This document shows, piece by piece, positions 50,106 to 58,099 of a stretch of DNA of 64,000 nucleotides. The first letter of the stretch is position 1; each line of letters starts with the position of its first letter. Both the position numbers and the translations under genes were made by a program. The notes under the pieces were generated by a model, which made no database searches, was not told the origin of the DNA, and saw only the letters and a list, made by a program, of their open reading frames with translations. This stretch comes from Bifidobacterium catenulatum subsp. kashiwanohense JCM 15439 = DSM 21854 (GTDB taxonomy: Bacteria > Actinomycetota > Actinomycetes > Actinomycetales > Bifidobacteriaceae), in NCBI RefSeq assembly GCF_001042615.1, contig NZ_AP012327.1, forward strand, positions 744,001 through 808,000, given 5' to 3'.

Positions 50106-50171
50106 TGTGGATAAAGGATGCGGTTTCGGGCGTGTTTGGGATAGTTGGTGGATAACTTGCCGTTATCCACA
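50106..50171. promoter_or_regulatory. DnaA-box cluster in front of yraN-comM-dprA
   Basis: TGTGGATAA (50106-50114) and TTATCCACA (50163-50171) are perfect DnaA boxes in opposite orientation. GGTGGATAA (50147-50155) differs by one base. The last two also form GTGGATAAC-N5-GTTATCCAC. A larger inverted repeat, CGGTTTCGGGCGT (50121-50133) / ACGCCCGAAACCG (50198-50210), encloses them. All lie in the 171-base gap between the kinase gene and yraN. Confidence 0.6.
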
Positions 50172-50226
50172 TTGCTCCACGGACCAATGGCTATGGAACG
50201 CCCGAAACCGTATGCGATCGGAATGC

Positions 50227-51102
50227 TTAGCGACGGACCAGCTGCGTCAGCTCGTCAAGATTCAGTTCAAAGCTCACGCCACGTTCATCATGATGCGGCT
50301 GATACTGTGTGTTTTCCATGGCATGACGCACGAACTCTCCTGCGATATGCGCCGATTCGGCTAACGGCCTGCCCGCCATCAGCGCACCACAGAGTGCGGA
50401 AGCGAACGCGTCGCCGGTACCATGCGTCATGAACGGCAGCTTGCTGTGCGCAAGCTCCTGCTTGCCGGAAGCCCCCGAAGCAGCTGAGGCAACATAATTG
50501 CGAATCGTACCATCGTCATGATCGATGCCTTTCAAAACCACGTTTTTCGCACCCAAATCAAGCAATGCGTCAATCATGTCATTTACTTCGGCATCGCTCA
50601 GATCGCGCCCTGGATATGTGCGTTTCGTCAATATGGATGCTTCCGTCAAATTCGGCATCAGTACGTCGGCGCCATCCACCAGCGTGCCCATGGCTTCGCA
50701 GAGTTCCGGCGTGTATGTGGCGTAGATTTCGCCTCCATCTCCCATTACCGGATCCACTAAACGCAAGGCATGCGGATATTGCGAATACAGGCGTTTGATG
50801 ATCGCAACCTGTTCGGCGGAGCCAAGGAAACCGGAATACACGCCGTCCAAATCGACGTTCTCCTTACGCCATGCGTCCAGATAGCCGTCCAAAATCTCGG
50901 TCGTATCGTGGAAGGTGAATACGCTGTAGCGCGTGTGTGCCGAAAATAGCGCGGTCGGCACCGGACATACGTCGCATCCGGCCGACGACAGGATCGGAAT
51001 GGCCGCCGTCAGCGAGCAATTGCCGTATCCGCACATGTCATGCACCGCCGCAACGCGCGGAACATAATGCGGATCGCGATCATACAGAATCACGTCATCC
51101 AT
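50227..51102 (-). CDS. pdxY: Pyridoxal/pyridoxamine kinase
   Basis: A 291-residue ribokinase-fold kinase that makes pyridoxal 5'-phosphate from salvaged vitamin B6. The substrate end is VAAVHDMCGYGNCS, the DPVMGDGGEIY motif is typical of PdxK/PdxY, and the anion hole/catalytic stretch is MTHGTGDAFASAL. It lies divergent from metY, a PLP enzyme, and its start is preceded by GAGAGGGT. Confidence 0.92.
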   Translation of the reverse strand: MDDVILYDRDPHYVPRVAAVHDMCGYGNCSLTAAIPILSSAGCDVCPVPTALFSAHTRYSVFTFHDTTEILDGYLDAWRKENVDLDGVYSGFLGSAEQVAIIKRLYSQYPHALRLVDPVMGDGGEIYATYTPELCEAMGTLVDGADVLMPNLTEASILTKRTYPGRDLSDAEVNDMIDALLDLGAKNVVLKGIDHDDGTIRNYVASAASGASGKQELAHSKLPFMTHGTGDAFASALCGALMAGRPLAESAHIAGEFVRHAMENTQYQPHHDERGVSFELNLDELTQLVRR

Positions 51103-51432
51103 GTTGAAACCCTCTCTTGCGATTGTCTGACCACGACTTTAGCCGTCCGTCTGACTTCGGAGCCACGATGCTTCGTACGGCGTATCATCGCAGTGCCGTT
51201 TGCCGGCGTGTCGCAGATTTTCAGACGGTTGTCAGAACGGTTTTATAGAGCATGAATGGCAATGATTCCAACGGTTTATAAAGGGATATAGGCAAGTGCG
51301 ATAACGTTTGGCTTGCATTGCGGAGCGCGGCCGGATTATTGTCGCTACCAACACCTGACCAGCCGCCACACACGGCAAGGCGGGTGGTCAGCAAGACAGG
51401 CAACGAACCATTCCACACAAGGAGCAGAAACC
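51103..51432. other. 330-base intergenic region, pdxY / metY
   Basis: No gene seen. It holds both promoters and a metY leader hairpin: CTGACCA.CCGCC (51355-51367) pairs with GGCGG.TGGTCAG (51379-51391) with one mismatch, 42 bases before the metY ATG. No Shine-Dalgarno masking is evident. I could not match it to a SAM riboswitch. Confidence 0.5.
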
Positions 51433-52746
51433 ATGGCAGATTCCAAGAACTACCGCTTCGAAACCCTGCAGCTTCACGTCGGCCAGGAGCAGGCCGATCC
51501 GGCAACCGATTCCCGCGCGGTGCCGATCTACCAGACCACCAGCTACGTGTTCCATAATTTCGACCACGCCGAGGCCCGTTTCGGGCTGGCGGATCCAGGC
51601 AACATCTACGGCCGCCTGACCAACTCCACCCAAAGCGTGTTCGAAGACCGCATCGCAGCCCTCGAAGGTGGCACCGCAGGTCTGGCCGTCGCATCTGGCG
51701 CAGCCGCGGTCGAATACGCGGTGCGCAACATCACCCAGTCCGGCGATCACATCGTCGCCGCCAAGAACATCTACGGTGGCACCTTCAACCTGCTGCGTCA
51801 CACCCTGCCGCGTGACGGCATCACCACTACCTTCGTCTCCGCCGAGAATCCGCAGGAGTTCGAGGACGCCATCCAGGAGAACACCAAGCTCGTCTACTTC
51901 GAGACCTTCGGTAATCCGAACGCCGACCTGCCGGACTTCGAAGCCATCACCGCCATCGCCCACAAGCATCATCTGCCGGTGATCGTCGACAATACCTTCG
52001 CCACCCCGTACCTGTTCCGCCCGCTGGAGCATGGCGCTGATGTCGTGGTTGAATCCGCAACCAAGTTCATTGGCGGCCACGGCACCACCCTCGGCGGTGT
52101 GATCGTGGAAGGCGGCAACTTCAACTGGGCCGAAGTGCCGGGCAAGTTCCCAACCCTGACCGAGCCGGATCCGTCCTATCACGGATTGAACTTCTACGAG
52201 GCCCTGGGCGGATCCGCGTTCGTGACCCGTATCCGCGCCATCCTGCTGCGCGACACCGGTGCCACCCTGTCTCCGTTCGCCGCATTCCTGCTGCTGCAGG
52301 GCACCGAAACCCTGTCGCTGCGCGTCGAACGCCACGTTGAGAACGCGCTGAAGGTCATCGACTACCTGAAGACCGTTCCGGAAGTCGAGTCCATCTCCCA
52401 CCCGTCCATCGAAGGCCGCAAGGATAACGAGCTGTACAAGAAGTACTTCCCGAATGGCGGCGGCTCCATCTTCACCTTCGACATCAAGGGCGGCAAGGAC
52501 GCGGCACGCGTGTTCATCGACAACCTGCACCTGTTCAGCCTGTTGGCCAACGTGGCCGACGCCAAGAGCCTCGTGATCCACCCGGCCTCCACCACGCACT
52601 CCCAGGAGACAGTGGAGGAGCTCGAGGACCAGGGCATCCACCAAGGCACCATCCGCCTGTCCATCGGCACCGAGAACATCGAAGACATCCTCGACGATCT
52701 CAAGGGTGGTTTCACGGCTCTGCGTGAATCTGGCCTCGCCAAGTGA
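51433..52746 (+). CDS. metY: O-acetylhomoserine sulfhydrylase (MetY type)
   Basis: A 437-residue PLP enzyme making homocysteine from O-acetylhomoserine and sulfide, so methionine can be built from inorganic sulfur. The family blocks are [18 protein letters not shown] and [30 protein letters not shown], with the PLP-bearing Lys at 211. The residues RIYRL.. near the C-terminus and HPASTTHSQ match MetY rather than cystathionine beta-lyases. ATG follows AAGGAGCAGAAACC. Confidence 0.93.
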   Translation: MADSKNYRFETLQLHVGQEQADPATDSRAVPIYQTTSYVFHNFDHAEARFGLADPGNIYGRLTNSTQSVFEDRIAALEGGTAGLAVASGAAAVEYAVRNITQSGDHIVAAKNIYGGTFNLLRHTLPRDGITTTFVSAENPQEFEDAIQENTKLVYFETFGNPNADLPDFEAITAIAHKHHLPVIVDNTFATPYLFRPLEHGADVVVESATKFIGGHGTTLGGVIVEGGNFNWAEVPGKFPTLTEPDPSYHGLNFYEALGGSAFVTRIRAILLRDTGATLSPFAAFLLLQGTETLSLRVERHVENALKVIDYLKTVPEVESISHPSIEGRKDNELYKKYFPNGGGSIFTFDIKGGKDAARVFIDNLHLFSLLANVADAKSLVIHPASTTHSQETVEELEDQGIHQGTIRLSIGTENIEDILDDLKGGFTALRESGLAK

Positions 52747-52786
52747 AACGCATAGGATCGGCGAAATAACGCCATCCTAAACAAAT

Positions 52787-52837
52787 GAAACGGTCTGCGA
52801 CGCCGAAAAGAAGGGGCGGTGTCGCAGATCGTTTCGT
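52787..52837 (+). terminator. metY terminator
   Basis: GAAACGGTCTGCGAC (52787-52801) pairs with GTCGCAGATCGTTTC (52821-52835) with one mismatch. T-rich bases follow weakly. Confidence 0.75.
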
Positions 52838-52918
52838 CGTATCTGCAAACGATGTCATCTCAATGTATTACAGCTGGTATAGAATCTGCGATTGTTACGA
52901 AAAGCAATGTCTCAATTC

Positions 52919-52935
52919 TTTTCTTTGAAAGAAAA
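52919..52935. promoter_or_regulatory. AT-rich palindrome upstream of the ECF transporter
   Basis: TTTTCTTT-G-AAAGAAAA is an exact inverted repeat, followed 20 bases later by GTTTCTTTCAAA. The 150 bases around it are markedly AT-rich. Position suggests an operator for the ECF operon. Confidence 0.4.
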
Positions 52936-53006
52936 AAATATTAGTTTCTTTCAAAAATACAAGCATTATTGATGATATTGAGAATAACGTAAAGAGAGAA
53001 GAGATC

Positions 53007-53558
53007 ATGGCCCAAGAAGTCAAGAACGATATCAAAAAGGCGTTGCAGGTCAACACCATTCCGCTGATCGCCATTATGACCGCGGTCACCACGGTGCTGA
53101 CCATGCTCGTGAAGATCCCGACCCCGATCCGTGGCTACCTCAACCTGTCCGACACCATGATCTATTTCAGCGCGTATGCGTTCGGACCATGGGTGGGCGG
53201 CATTATCGGCGGTCTTGGCCCGGCGTTGAGCGATCTGATCTCTGGTTATCCGCAGTGGGCCATCTTCACGTTCGTCATCGATGGTCTGCAGGCCGTGCTC
53301 GTGGGCCTGCTCGTCAAGAAATTCAATCCGGCGAACATCATCATCGGCTCGGTGATCGCAGGCGTATGGAAGGTGTTCGGCTATTTCATCGCAGGCGGAA
53401 TCCTTTCCGGATTCGGCCCGGCGTTGGGCGAGATCGCGGGCAACTCCTTCCAGATGGCGGTGGGCCTGATTGTGGGCTTTGCGCTGTTCACCGCCGTTCG
53501 TCAGGCCTATCCGCCGCTGGTACGTTTGGGTAACCTCGGTATTAAGGCGGGGGAGTGA
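53007..53558 (+). CDS. ECF transporter substrate-binding (S) component
   Basis: A 183-residue membrane protein with about six helices. The start (IPLIAIMTAVTTVLTMLV), GYLNLSDTMIYFSAYAFGPWVGGIIGGLGPALSDLISGY and the second-half pattern FKVFGYFI identify it as an S component of energy-coupling factor uptake systems. It captures a vitamin-like compound; the amino-acid motifs do not pin the ligand. The A-A' ATPase and T component follow, so it is a complete dedicated system. Ribosome site GAGAGAAGAG. Confidence 0.88.
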   Translation: MAQEVKNDIKKALQVNTIPLIAIMTAVTTVLTMLVKIPTPIRGYLNLSDTMIYFSAYAFGPWVGGIIGGLGPALSDLISGYPQWAIFTFVIDGLQAVLVGLLVKKFNPANIIIGSVIAGVWKVFGYFIAGGILSGFGPALGEIAGNSFQMAVGLIVGFALFTAVRQAYPPLVRLGNLGIKAGE

Positions 53559-53580
53559 TACATTAATATCATGTGAAGGC

Positions 53581-53625
53581 AGGCCCGTGGATTTGCCGAT
53601 GAAAGGCGATTCCACGGGTTTTATT
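53581..53625 (+). terminator. Possible internal terminator in the ECF operon
   Basis: CCCGTGGA (53584-53591) pairs with TCCACGGG (53611-53618), then TTTTATT. Between the S gene and the ATPase it could lower expression of the downstream genes. Confidence 0.6.
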
Positions 53626-53680
53626 GTGAAATGCGGTTGCCGGCTGCGGAAAAAATGCGTGAAAGCACGGGGTGGGCGTC

Positions 53681-55288
53681 ATGATTACGGTTCGCGACTT
53701 AGGATGGAAGTATGCGCCACTGACCGACGGGGGCAAGCCGGTGGAAAGCCTCAGGCACGTCAGCTTCGACATCCGGTCCGGATCCTTCGTCGGCATCATC
53801 GGACCGACCGGAGCGGGCAAATCCACGCTATGCATGGCATTGGCCGGTATCATTCCGAACCTGGCCGACGGCACCATGAGCGGTGTCGTGGAAGTCAACG
53901 GCATGAATACGAGCAGGCACTCCGTCTCGGCACTGTCGGAGCGTGTCGGTTATGTGCAACAGGATCCGGAGGCGCAGCTGTTCTGCTCGAGTGTCGAGGA
54001 TGAGATCGCTTTCCCGCTGGAAAACCGCGGAGTAGCCCCGAACGTCATCGACAAGCAGATTGACATCATGCTCGACTTGGTCGGCATGGCCGGATACCGC
54101 AAACGTGTGCCGACCAGCCTGTCGGGAGGCCAGATGCAGCGCGTGGCCATCGCCGCCGCGCTCGCGGCGGAACCCGATGTGCTTATTCTTGACGAACCCA
54201 CCGCGGCCCTCGACCCCGAAGGCAAGCAGGAAGTGTTCGACGCGCTCGAACGTATTCGCCAAACCCGTTCCATGACGGTGATCATGGCCGGGCAGGACAC
54301 CGAACACATTGCCTACTGGGCCGATCAGGTGCTGTTCATGGTCAACGGTGAAGTGGTGCGCAATGGAGACGCCAGCCTATTTACCCGAGAACGTAGACTG
54401 TTGGAATCCTCCGGCGTGCAGGTGAGTGACGGACCGTCCCCCGTCATCAAGGCGTTGCCGGTAATGAACGACGGCAAGCCGAAGCATGCGATCATCAGTC
54501 TGGACCATGTGACGCACCGCTATGGACAGGGCGGCAATGCGTCTCCCGCATTGGATGATGTCAGCCTGGATATCGAACAGGGCGCCTTCGTAGGACTTAT
54601 CGGGCGCAACGGGTCAGGCAAGACCACGCTTGCCAAGCATCTGAACGGGCTGATTCAACCCACGCAAGGAATCGTGAAGGTGGATGGGCTCGACGTATCG
54701 AAGCATAGCGTGGGCGAAATGGCCGCGCACGTCGGATTCGTATTCCAAAATCCCGACCATCAGATCTTCTGCTCCAGCACCAAAGAGGAGATCGCGTTCG
54801 GTCCGACCGCGCTCGGACTTGATGCGGCCACCGTGTTCAAATGTGTTGACGAAATGATGACATTGTTCGACCTGCACCGGTATGAGGACGTTTCGCCGGC
54901 CACGCTCGGTTACGGCGAACGACGTGCGGTGGCATTGTCTTCGGTGATCGCCATGCGCACGCCAATACTCGTGCTCGACGAACCTACGGCGGGTCTTGAC
55001 CATCGTCTCGCATCACGATTCCTTGGAACCGTGGAAAAACTCAACCAGCGTGGCGTCACCGTCATCATGATCAGCCATGACATGCGTGCCGTATATCGGT
55101 ATTGCACGCACGTGCTCGAATTGGAAGACGGTCATGTCGTGCAATATGGGCCGATCGACAAATCGCAGGAAGCACAACAATCGTCCGTGCGACAGGCGCG
55201 GCAGCCACACAAGGCGCGCGGTCCGATATCAGCGACCCACGTATTGTTGAAAATCGCCAAGGATGAACGTGACAAGGAGGAACGCTGA
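53681..55288 (+). CDS. ECF transporter ATPase, two A domains fused
   Basis: A 535-residue protein holding both ATPase domains in one chain. The first (about 1-235) has GPTGAGKST, LSGGQMQR and VLILDEPTAALDPE. The second (about 270-520) has GRNGSGKTT, LVLDEPTAGLDH and the signature LGYGERRAV in place of LSGGQ. This asymmetry may make one composite site weaker. ATG 53681 is preferred over GTG 53672. The stop overlaps the EcfT ATG by one base. Confidence 0.93.
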   Translation: MITVRDLGWKYAPLTDGGKPVESLRHVSFDIRSGSFVGIIGPTGAGKSTLCMALAGIIPNLADGTMSGVVEVNGMNTSRHSVSALSERVGYVQQDPEAQLFCSSVEDEIAFPLENRGVAPNVIDKQIDIMLDLVGMAGYRKRVPTSLSGGQMQRVAIAAALAAEPDVLILDEPTAALDPEGKQEVFDALERIRQTRSMTVIMAGQDTEHIAYWADQVLFMVNGEVVRNGDASLFTRERRLLESSGVQVSDGPSPVIKALPVMNDGKPKHAIISLDHVTHRYGQGGNASPALDDVSLDIEQGAFVGLIGRNGSGKTTLAKHLNGLIQPTQGIVKVDGLDVSKHSVGEMAAHVGFVFQNPDHQIFCSSTKEEIAFGPTALGLDAATVFKCVDEMMTLFDLHRYEDVSPATLGYGERRAVALSSVIAMRTPILVLDEPTAGLDHRLASRFLGTVEKLNQRGVTVIMISHDMRAVYRYCTHVLELEDGHVVQYGPIDKSQEAQQSSVRQARQPHKARGPISATHVLLKIAKDERDKEER

Positions 55289-56106
55289 TGGATGCCGACC
55301 TGTATGTACCAGTCGACGGATGGTTGCATCGCACCGATCCGCGCGTCAAATTCCTCATCTCCATCGTCATGCTGGTCCTTTGCCTCGTATGGCGTAACCG
55401 GGCGTTCATCCTCGGCATCCTCATTCTCGAACATGTGATGCTCGCCACCGACCATGTGCCCGCCGAGCGCATTGGATGGGTGTGGAAGATCCTCGCCGTG
55501 CTTATCGTGTTTATCGTGGTGCTTTGGCCGGTCTTCGACCAGAGTGGAACGCACGTGCTCTGGCAGTGGGGATGGCTGCGTCTCACGCAGGAGAATCTGC
55601 TCATGGCGGCGGTGATAGGTCTGCGCATTCCAGCGCTCGGCTTTGCATGCTTCATCACGCTGTTCACCACCAGCCAGACCAAACTGGTTCGTGGCTTTAC
55701 CTCGCTCGGCATGCCCTACAAGGCCGGGCTCACCTTGGCAACCGCATTACGGTATATTCCCGTGTTCTTCTCCATCTTCCAATCCGTGTCCGACGCGCAG
55801 CGTGCGCGAGGGCTTGATCTGAGCGGCAAAGTCAATGCGGCAGGTAAAAAACGCAACATATTCGTACGTCTCGTAGACCGGTTCAAATCGTATCTGCCGA
55901 TCATCATCGCCGTATTGATCCGCGCCTACAAAATGAGCCAAAGCGTGGGCTGGGCCATGGAATCGCGTGGACTCAACCTGAATCGGAACGGCGTGAAACG
56001 CACATATCGGGTCAACCTTACGATGAGAATTGCCGACTGGATTATTCTCGTGATTACCATTGCCGCCACCGCAGGCAGCGTGTGGTTGATGACATGGCTG
56101 TCATAG
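55288..56106 (+). CDS. ecfT: ECF transporter transmembrane component EcfT
   Basis: A 272-residue inner-membrane scaffold linking the S component to the ATPases. Two short coupling motifs with Arg-Gly are seen: SDAQRARGLDL and WAMESRGLN. About five membrane helices. Its overlap with the preceding ATPase and the 8-base gap to the next gene place it inside the operon. Confidence 0.93.
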   Translation: MDADLYVPVDGWLHRTDPRVKFLISIVMLVLCLVWRNRAFILGILILEHVMLATDHVPAERIGWVWKILAVLIVFIVVLWPVFDQSGTHVLWQWGWLRLTQENLLMAAVIGLRIPALGFACFITLFTTSQTKLVRGFTSLGMPYKAGLTLATALRYIPVFFSIFQSVSDAQRARGLDLSGKVNAAGKKRNIFVRLVDRFKSYLPIIIAVLIRAYKMSQSVGWAMESRGLNLNRNGVKRTYRVNLTMRIADWIILVITIAATAGSVWLMTWLS

Positions 56107-56114
56107 GGGGTGTG

Positions 56115-57134
56115 ATGACGCAGGATGAGGAGCGTACTACAATCACCGCACGTGATTTGAAGGTGGTATCGGCGCTGCAATGCAACGGACGTATGACCAT
56201 GCAGGCGCTTGCCGATAAAATCGGCATTTCCGTATATGCGGCGACGGAAAGCTACAAACGGCTCACCGAAGCGGGCATCATGACCATTGTGCCCGTATGC
56301 AATCCGTTGAGTCTCGGAAATTACAGTCAGGTGCTTGTGGGACTGCGCATCAACGGCAATCGCAACGAGGCGCTCGCCATGCTCAAAGCCATGCCTCAGG
56401 TCACCTATGTGGTCTGCGCGTTGGGCGATGCCGACATCATCGCCGAAGCCGTGGTGTATTCATCCGAAGGTATGGACCATTTCCTGAAGTACGATTTGCG
56501 CGCACTGCCCGGATTGACCCGTCTGCAAGTGTTCTCCTGCGGTCGATTGGTGCTTGACGACCATAATGTCAGCGTGGTCAACCGTCTGCTGGCCGAACGC
56601 GGCGAAACTGGATTCATGACCAAACGTGAGGCCAGCGTCGGCACCGATATTCCCGTGCATCGGTTGGACTCGCGATTCGTGCACACGTTCAACGAATTAC
56701 AGAAAGACGGCAGGGCAAGCTACGCCACGCTAGGGGAGCATCTTGGCGTGACGCACACCGCGATTCGTGGGCGCGTCAAAAAACTGGAGGATTCCGGTGT
56801 GATGCGCATTATGGCCACGGTCAGCCCCATGCGTTTAGGCGGATTCCGCCAAGCATTTCTCGGCATCGGTGTGAAGCCGCCGTATCGGCTTGATGCCGAA
56901 CAACTGCTGGAAATCGATGAAGTGACGTACGCGATGAGCGGCGTCGGATTGAACGGAGCCGACTACCTCATCGAAATCATCGCCGGAGATGACGGGGATC
57001 TGTGGCGTGTGGTAGACGAATCCATTCGCTCGTTGCCAGGCGTGGAACAGACCTGGTGGGCATCCACCGTCAGCGTGGAAAAAGAGTCGTATTGGCTTGA
57101 GCCTCCCCGCGACGGCGTGCTTCTCGACGATTGA
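56115..57134 (+). CDS. Double Lrp/AsnC-type transcriptional regulator
   Basis: A 339-residue regulator built from two Lrp/AsnC units in tandem. The first has the helix-turn-helix at about 12-60 (ALQCNGRMTMQALADKIG) and ligand domain at about 75-155. The second has the helix-turn-helix at about 190-235 (ELQKDGRASYATLGEHLG) and domain at about 240-325. It follows ecfT by 8 bases, which suggests it regulates this operon. Lrp-type ligands are usually amino acids or related compounds. Confidence 0.9.
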   Translation: MTQDEERTTITARDLKVVSALQCNGRMTMQALADKIGISVYAATESYKRLTEAGIMTIVPVCNPLSLGNYSQVLVGLRINGNRNEALAMLKAMPQVTYVVCALGDADIIAEAVVYSSEGMDHFLKYDLRALPGLTRLQVFSCGRLVLDDHNVSVVNRLLAERGETGFMTKREASVGTDIPVHRLDSRFVHTFNELQKDGRASYATLGEHLGVTHTAIRGRVKKLEDSGVMRIMATVSPMRLGGFRQAFLGIGVKPPYRLDAEQLLEIDEVTYAMSGVGLNGADYLIEIIAGDDGDLWRVVDESIRSLPGVEQTWWASTVSVEKESYWLEPPRDGVLLDD

Positions 57135-57266
57135 TGGATCAATGGTATTATGCGCCCCGTCTTTGCTCATTCTCAAGGATGAGATGATAATTCAGACCAA
57201 CGCATGATATTCGAATCAGCTGTTTTTCCGTAATTTTGGAGGTAATCCAAGGAAAGGAATGACAGC

Positions 57267-58058
57267 ATGGATATCAGGGACACCATCAAAGCTACCAATA
57301 CGGCCATTGCAGCCGTGGATCTTGTGAAGGACTACGGTTCCGGGAATAACACGGTGCATGCGTTGCGTGGCGTCAACGTCGCTTTTGAAAAAGGAAAATT
57401 CACGGCGATTATGGGACCGTCCGGTTCCGGCAAATCCACGTTGATGCACACGTTGGCAGGACTGGATTGCGCAACCGGCGGGCACATCATATTCAATGGC
57501 GACGATCTGACGCGCATGAACGACAACCAGCTTACGTTGCTGCGCCGCCGTGACATCGGATTCATCTTCCAAAGCTTCAACCTGCTGCCGATGTTCACCG
57601 CCGAACAGAACATTCTCATGCCATTGACATTGGCTGGAGCGAAACCCGACCGACAGTGGTTGCGTCTGCTGGTGGAAACGCTTGGCCTTAAGGAACGTCT
57701 CAACCATCGTCCGAACGAACTATCGGGAGGTCAACAGCAGCGGGTGGCCATCGCACGAGCATTGATCACCAAACCGAAACTAGTATTCGCAGACGAGCCC
57801 ACCGGCAATCTTGACTCCGTATCAAGCGCCGAAGTGCTGAGCTTCCTGAAACGTTCCGTCAACGAACTTGGCCAAACCATCATCATGGTCACGCATGATG
57901 CGGTCGCCGCGTCTTACGCCGACCGTGCGCTCGTGTTCGCCGACGGCCAGATCGCGGCGGACGTGAACAAGCCGACAGCAGACCAGATGAGTGAACTGCT
58001 GATGAAGGAACGCGAAGCCGCCACAATGAATGCGGCTTCCGCGAGGCATTCCCACTAA
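57267..58058 (+). CDS. MacB/LolD-type ABC exporter ATPase
   Basis: A 263-residue ATPase. Walker [11 protein letters not shown]-loop IFQSFNLLP, signature LSGGQQQR, Walker B VFADEPTGNLDS and switch H MVTHDAVAA match the MacB/LolD class. It works with the following FtsX-like permease, which starts 41 bases later. Typically exports lipoproteins, peptides or antibiotics. Confidence 0.94.
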   Translation: MDIRDTIKATNTAIAAVDLVKDYGSGNNTVHALRGVNVAFEKGKFTAIMGPSGSGKSTLMHTLAGLDCATGGHIIFNGDDLTRMNDNQLTLLRRRDIGFIFQSFNLLPMFTAEQNILMPLTLAGAKPDRQWLRLLVETLGLKERLNHRPNELSGGQQQRVAIARALITKPKLVFADEPTGNLDSVSSAEVLSFLKRSVNELGQTIIMVTHDAVAASYADRALVFADGQIAADVNKPTADQMSELLMKEREAATMNAASARHSH

Positions 58059-58099
58059 ACGCACTGTAGAAGCATTCGAAGAAGGGAACAGAATTCACC

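Noticed and set aside
50106-50210. Replication origin
   Set aside because: DnaA boxes are only three in number, and no dnaA, dnaN or AT-rich unwinding region is next to them.
51103-51432. SAM riboswitch in the metY leader
   Set aside because: Only one hairpin can be drawn. The kink-turn and conserved core of SAM-I or SAM-IV were not found.
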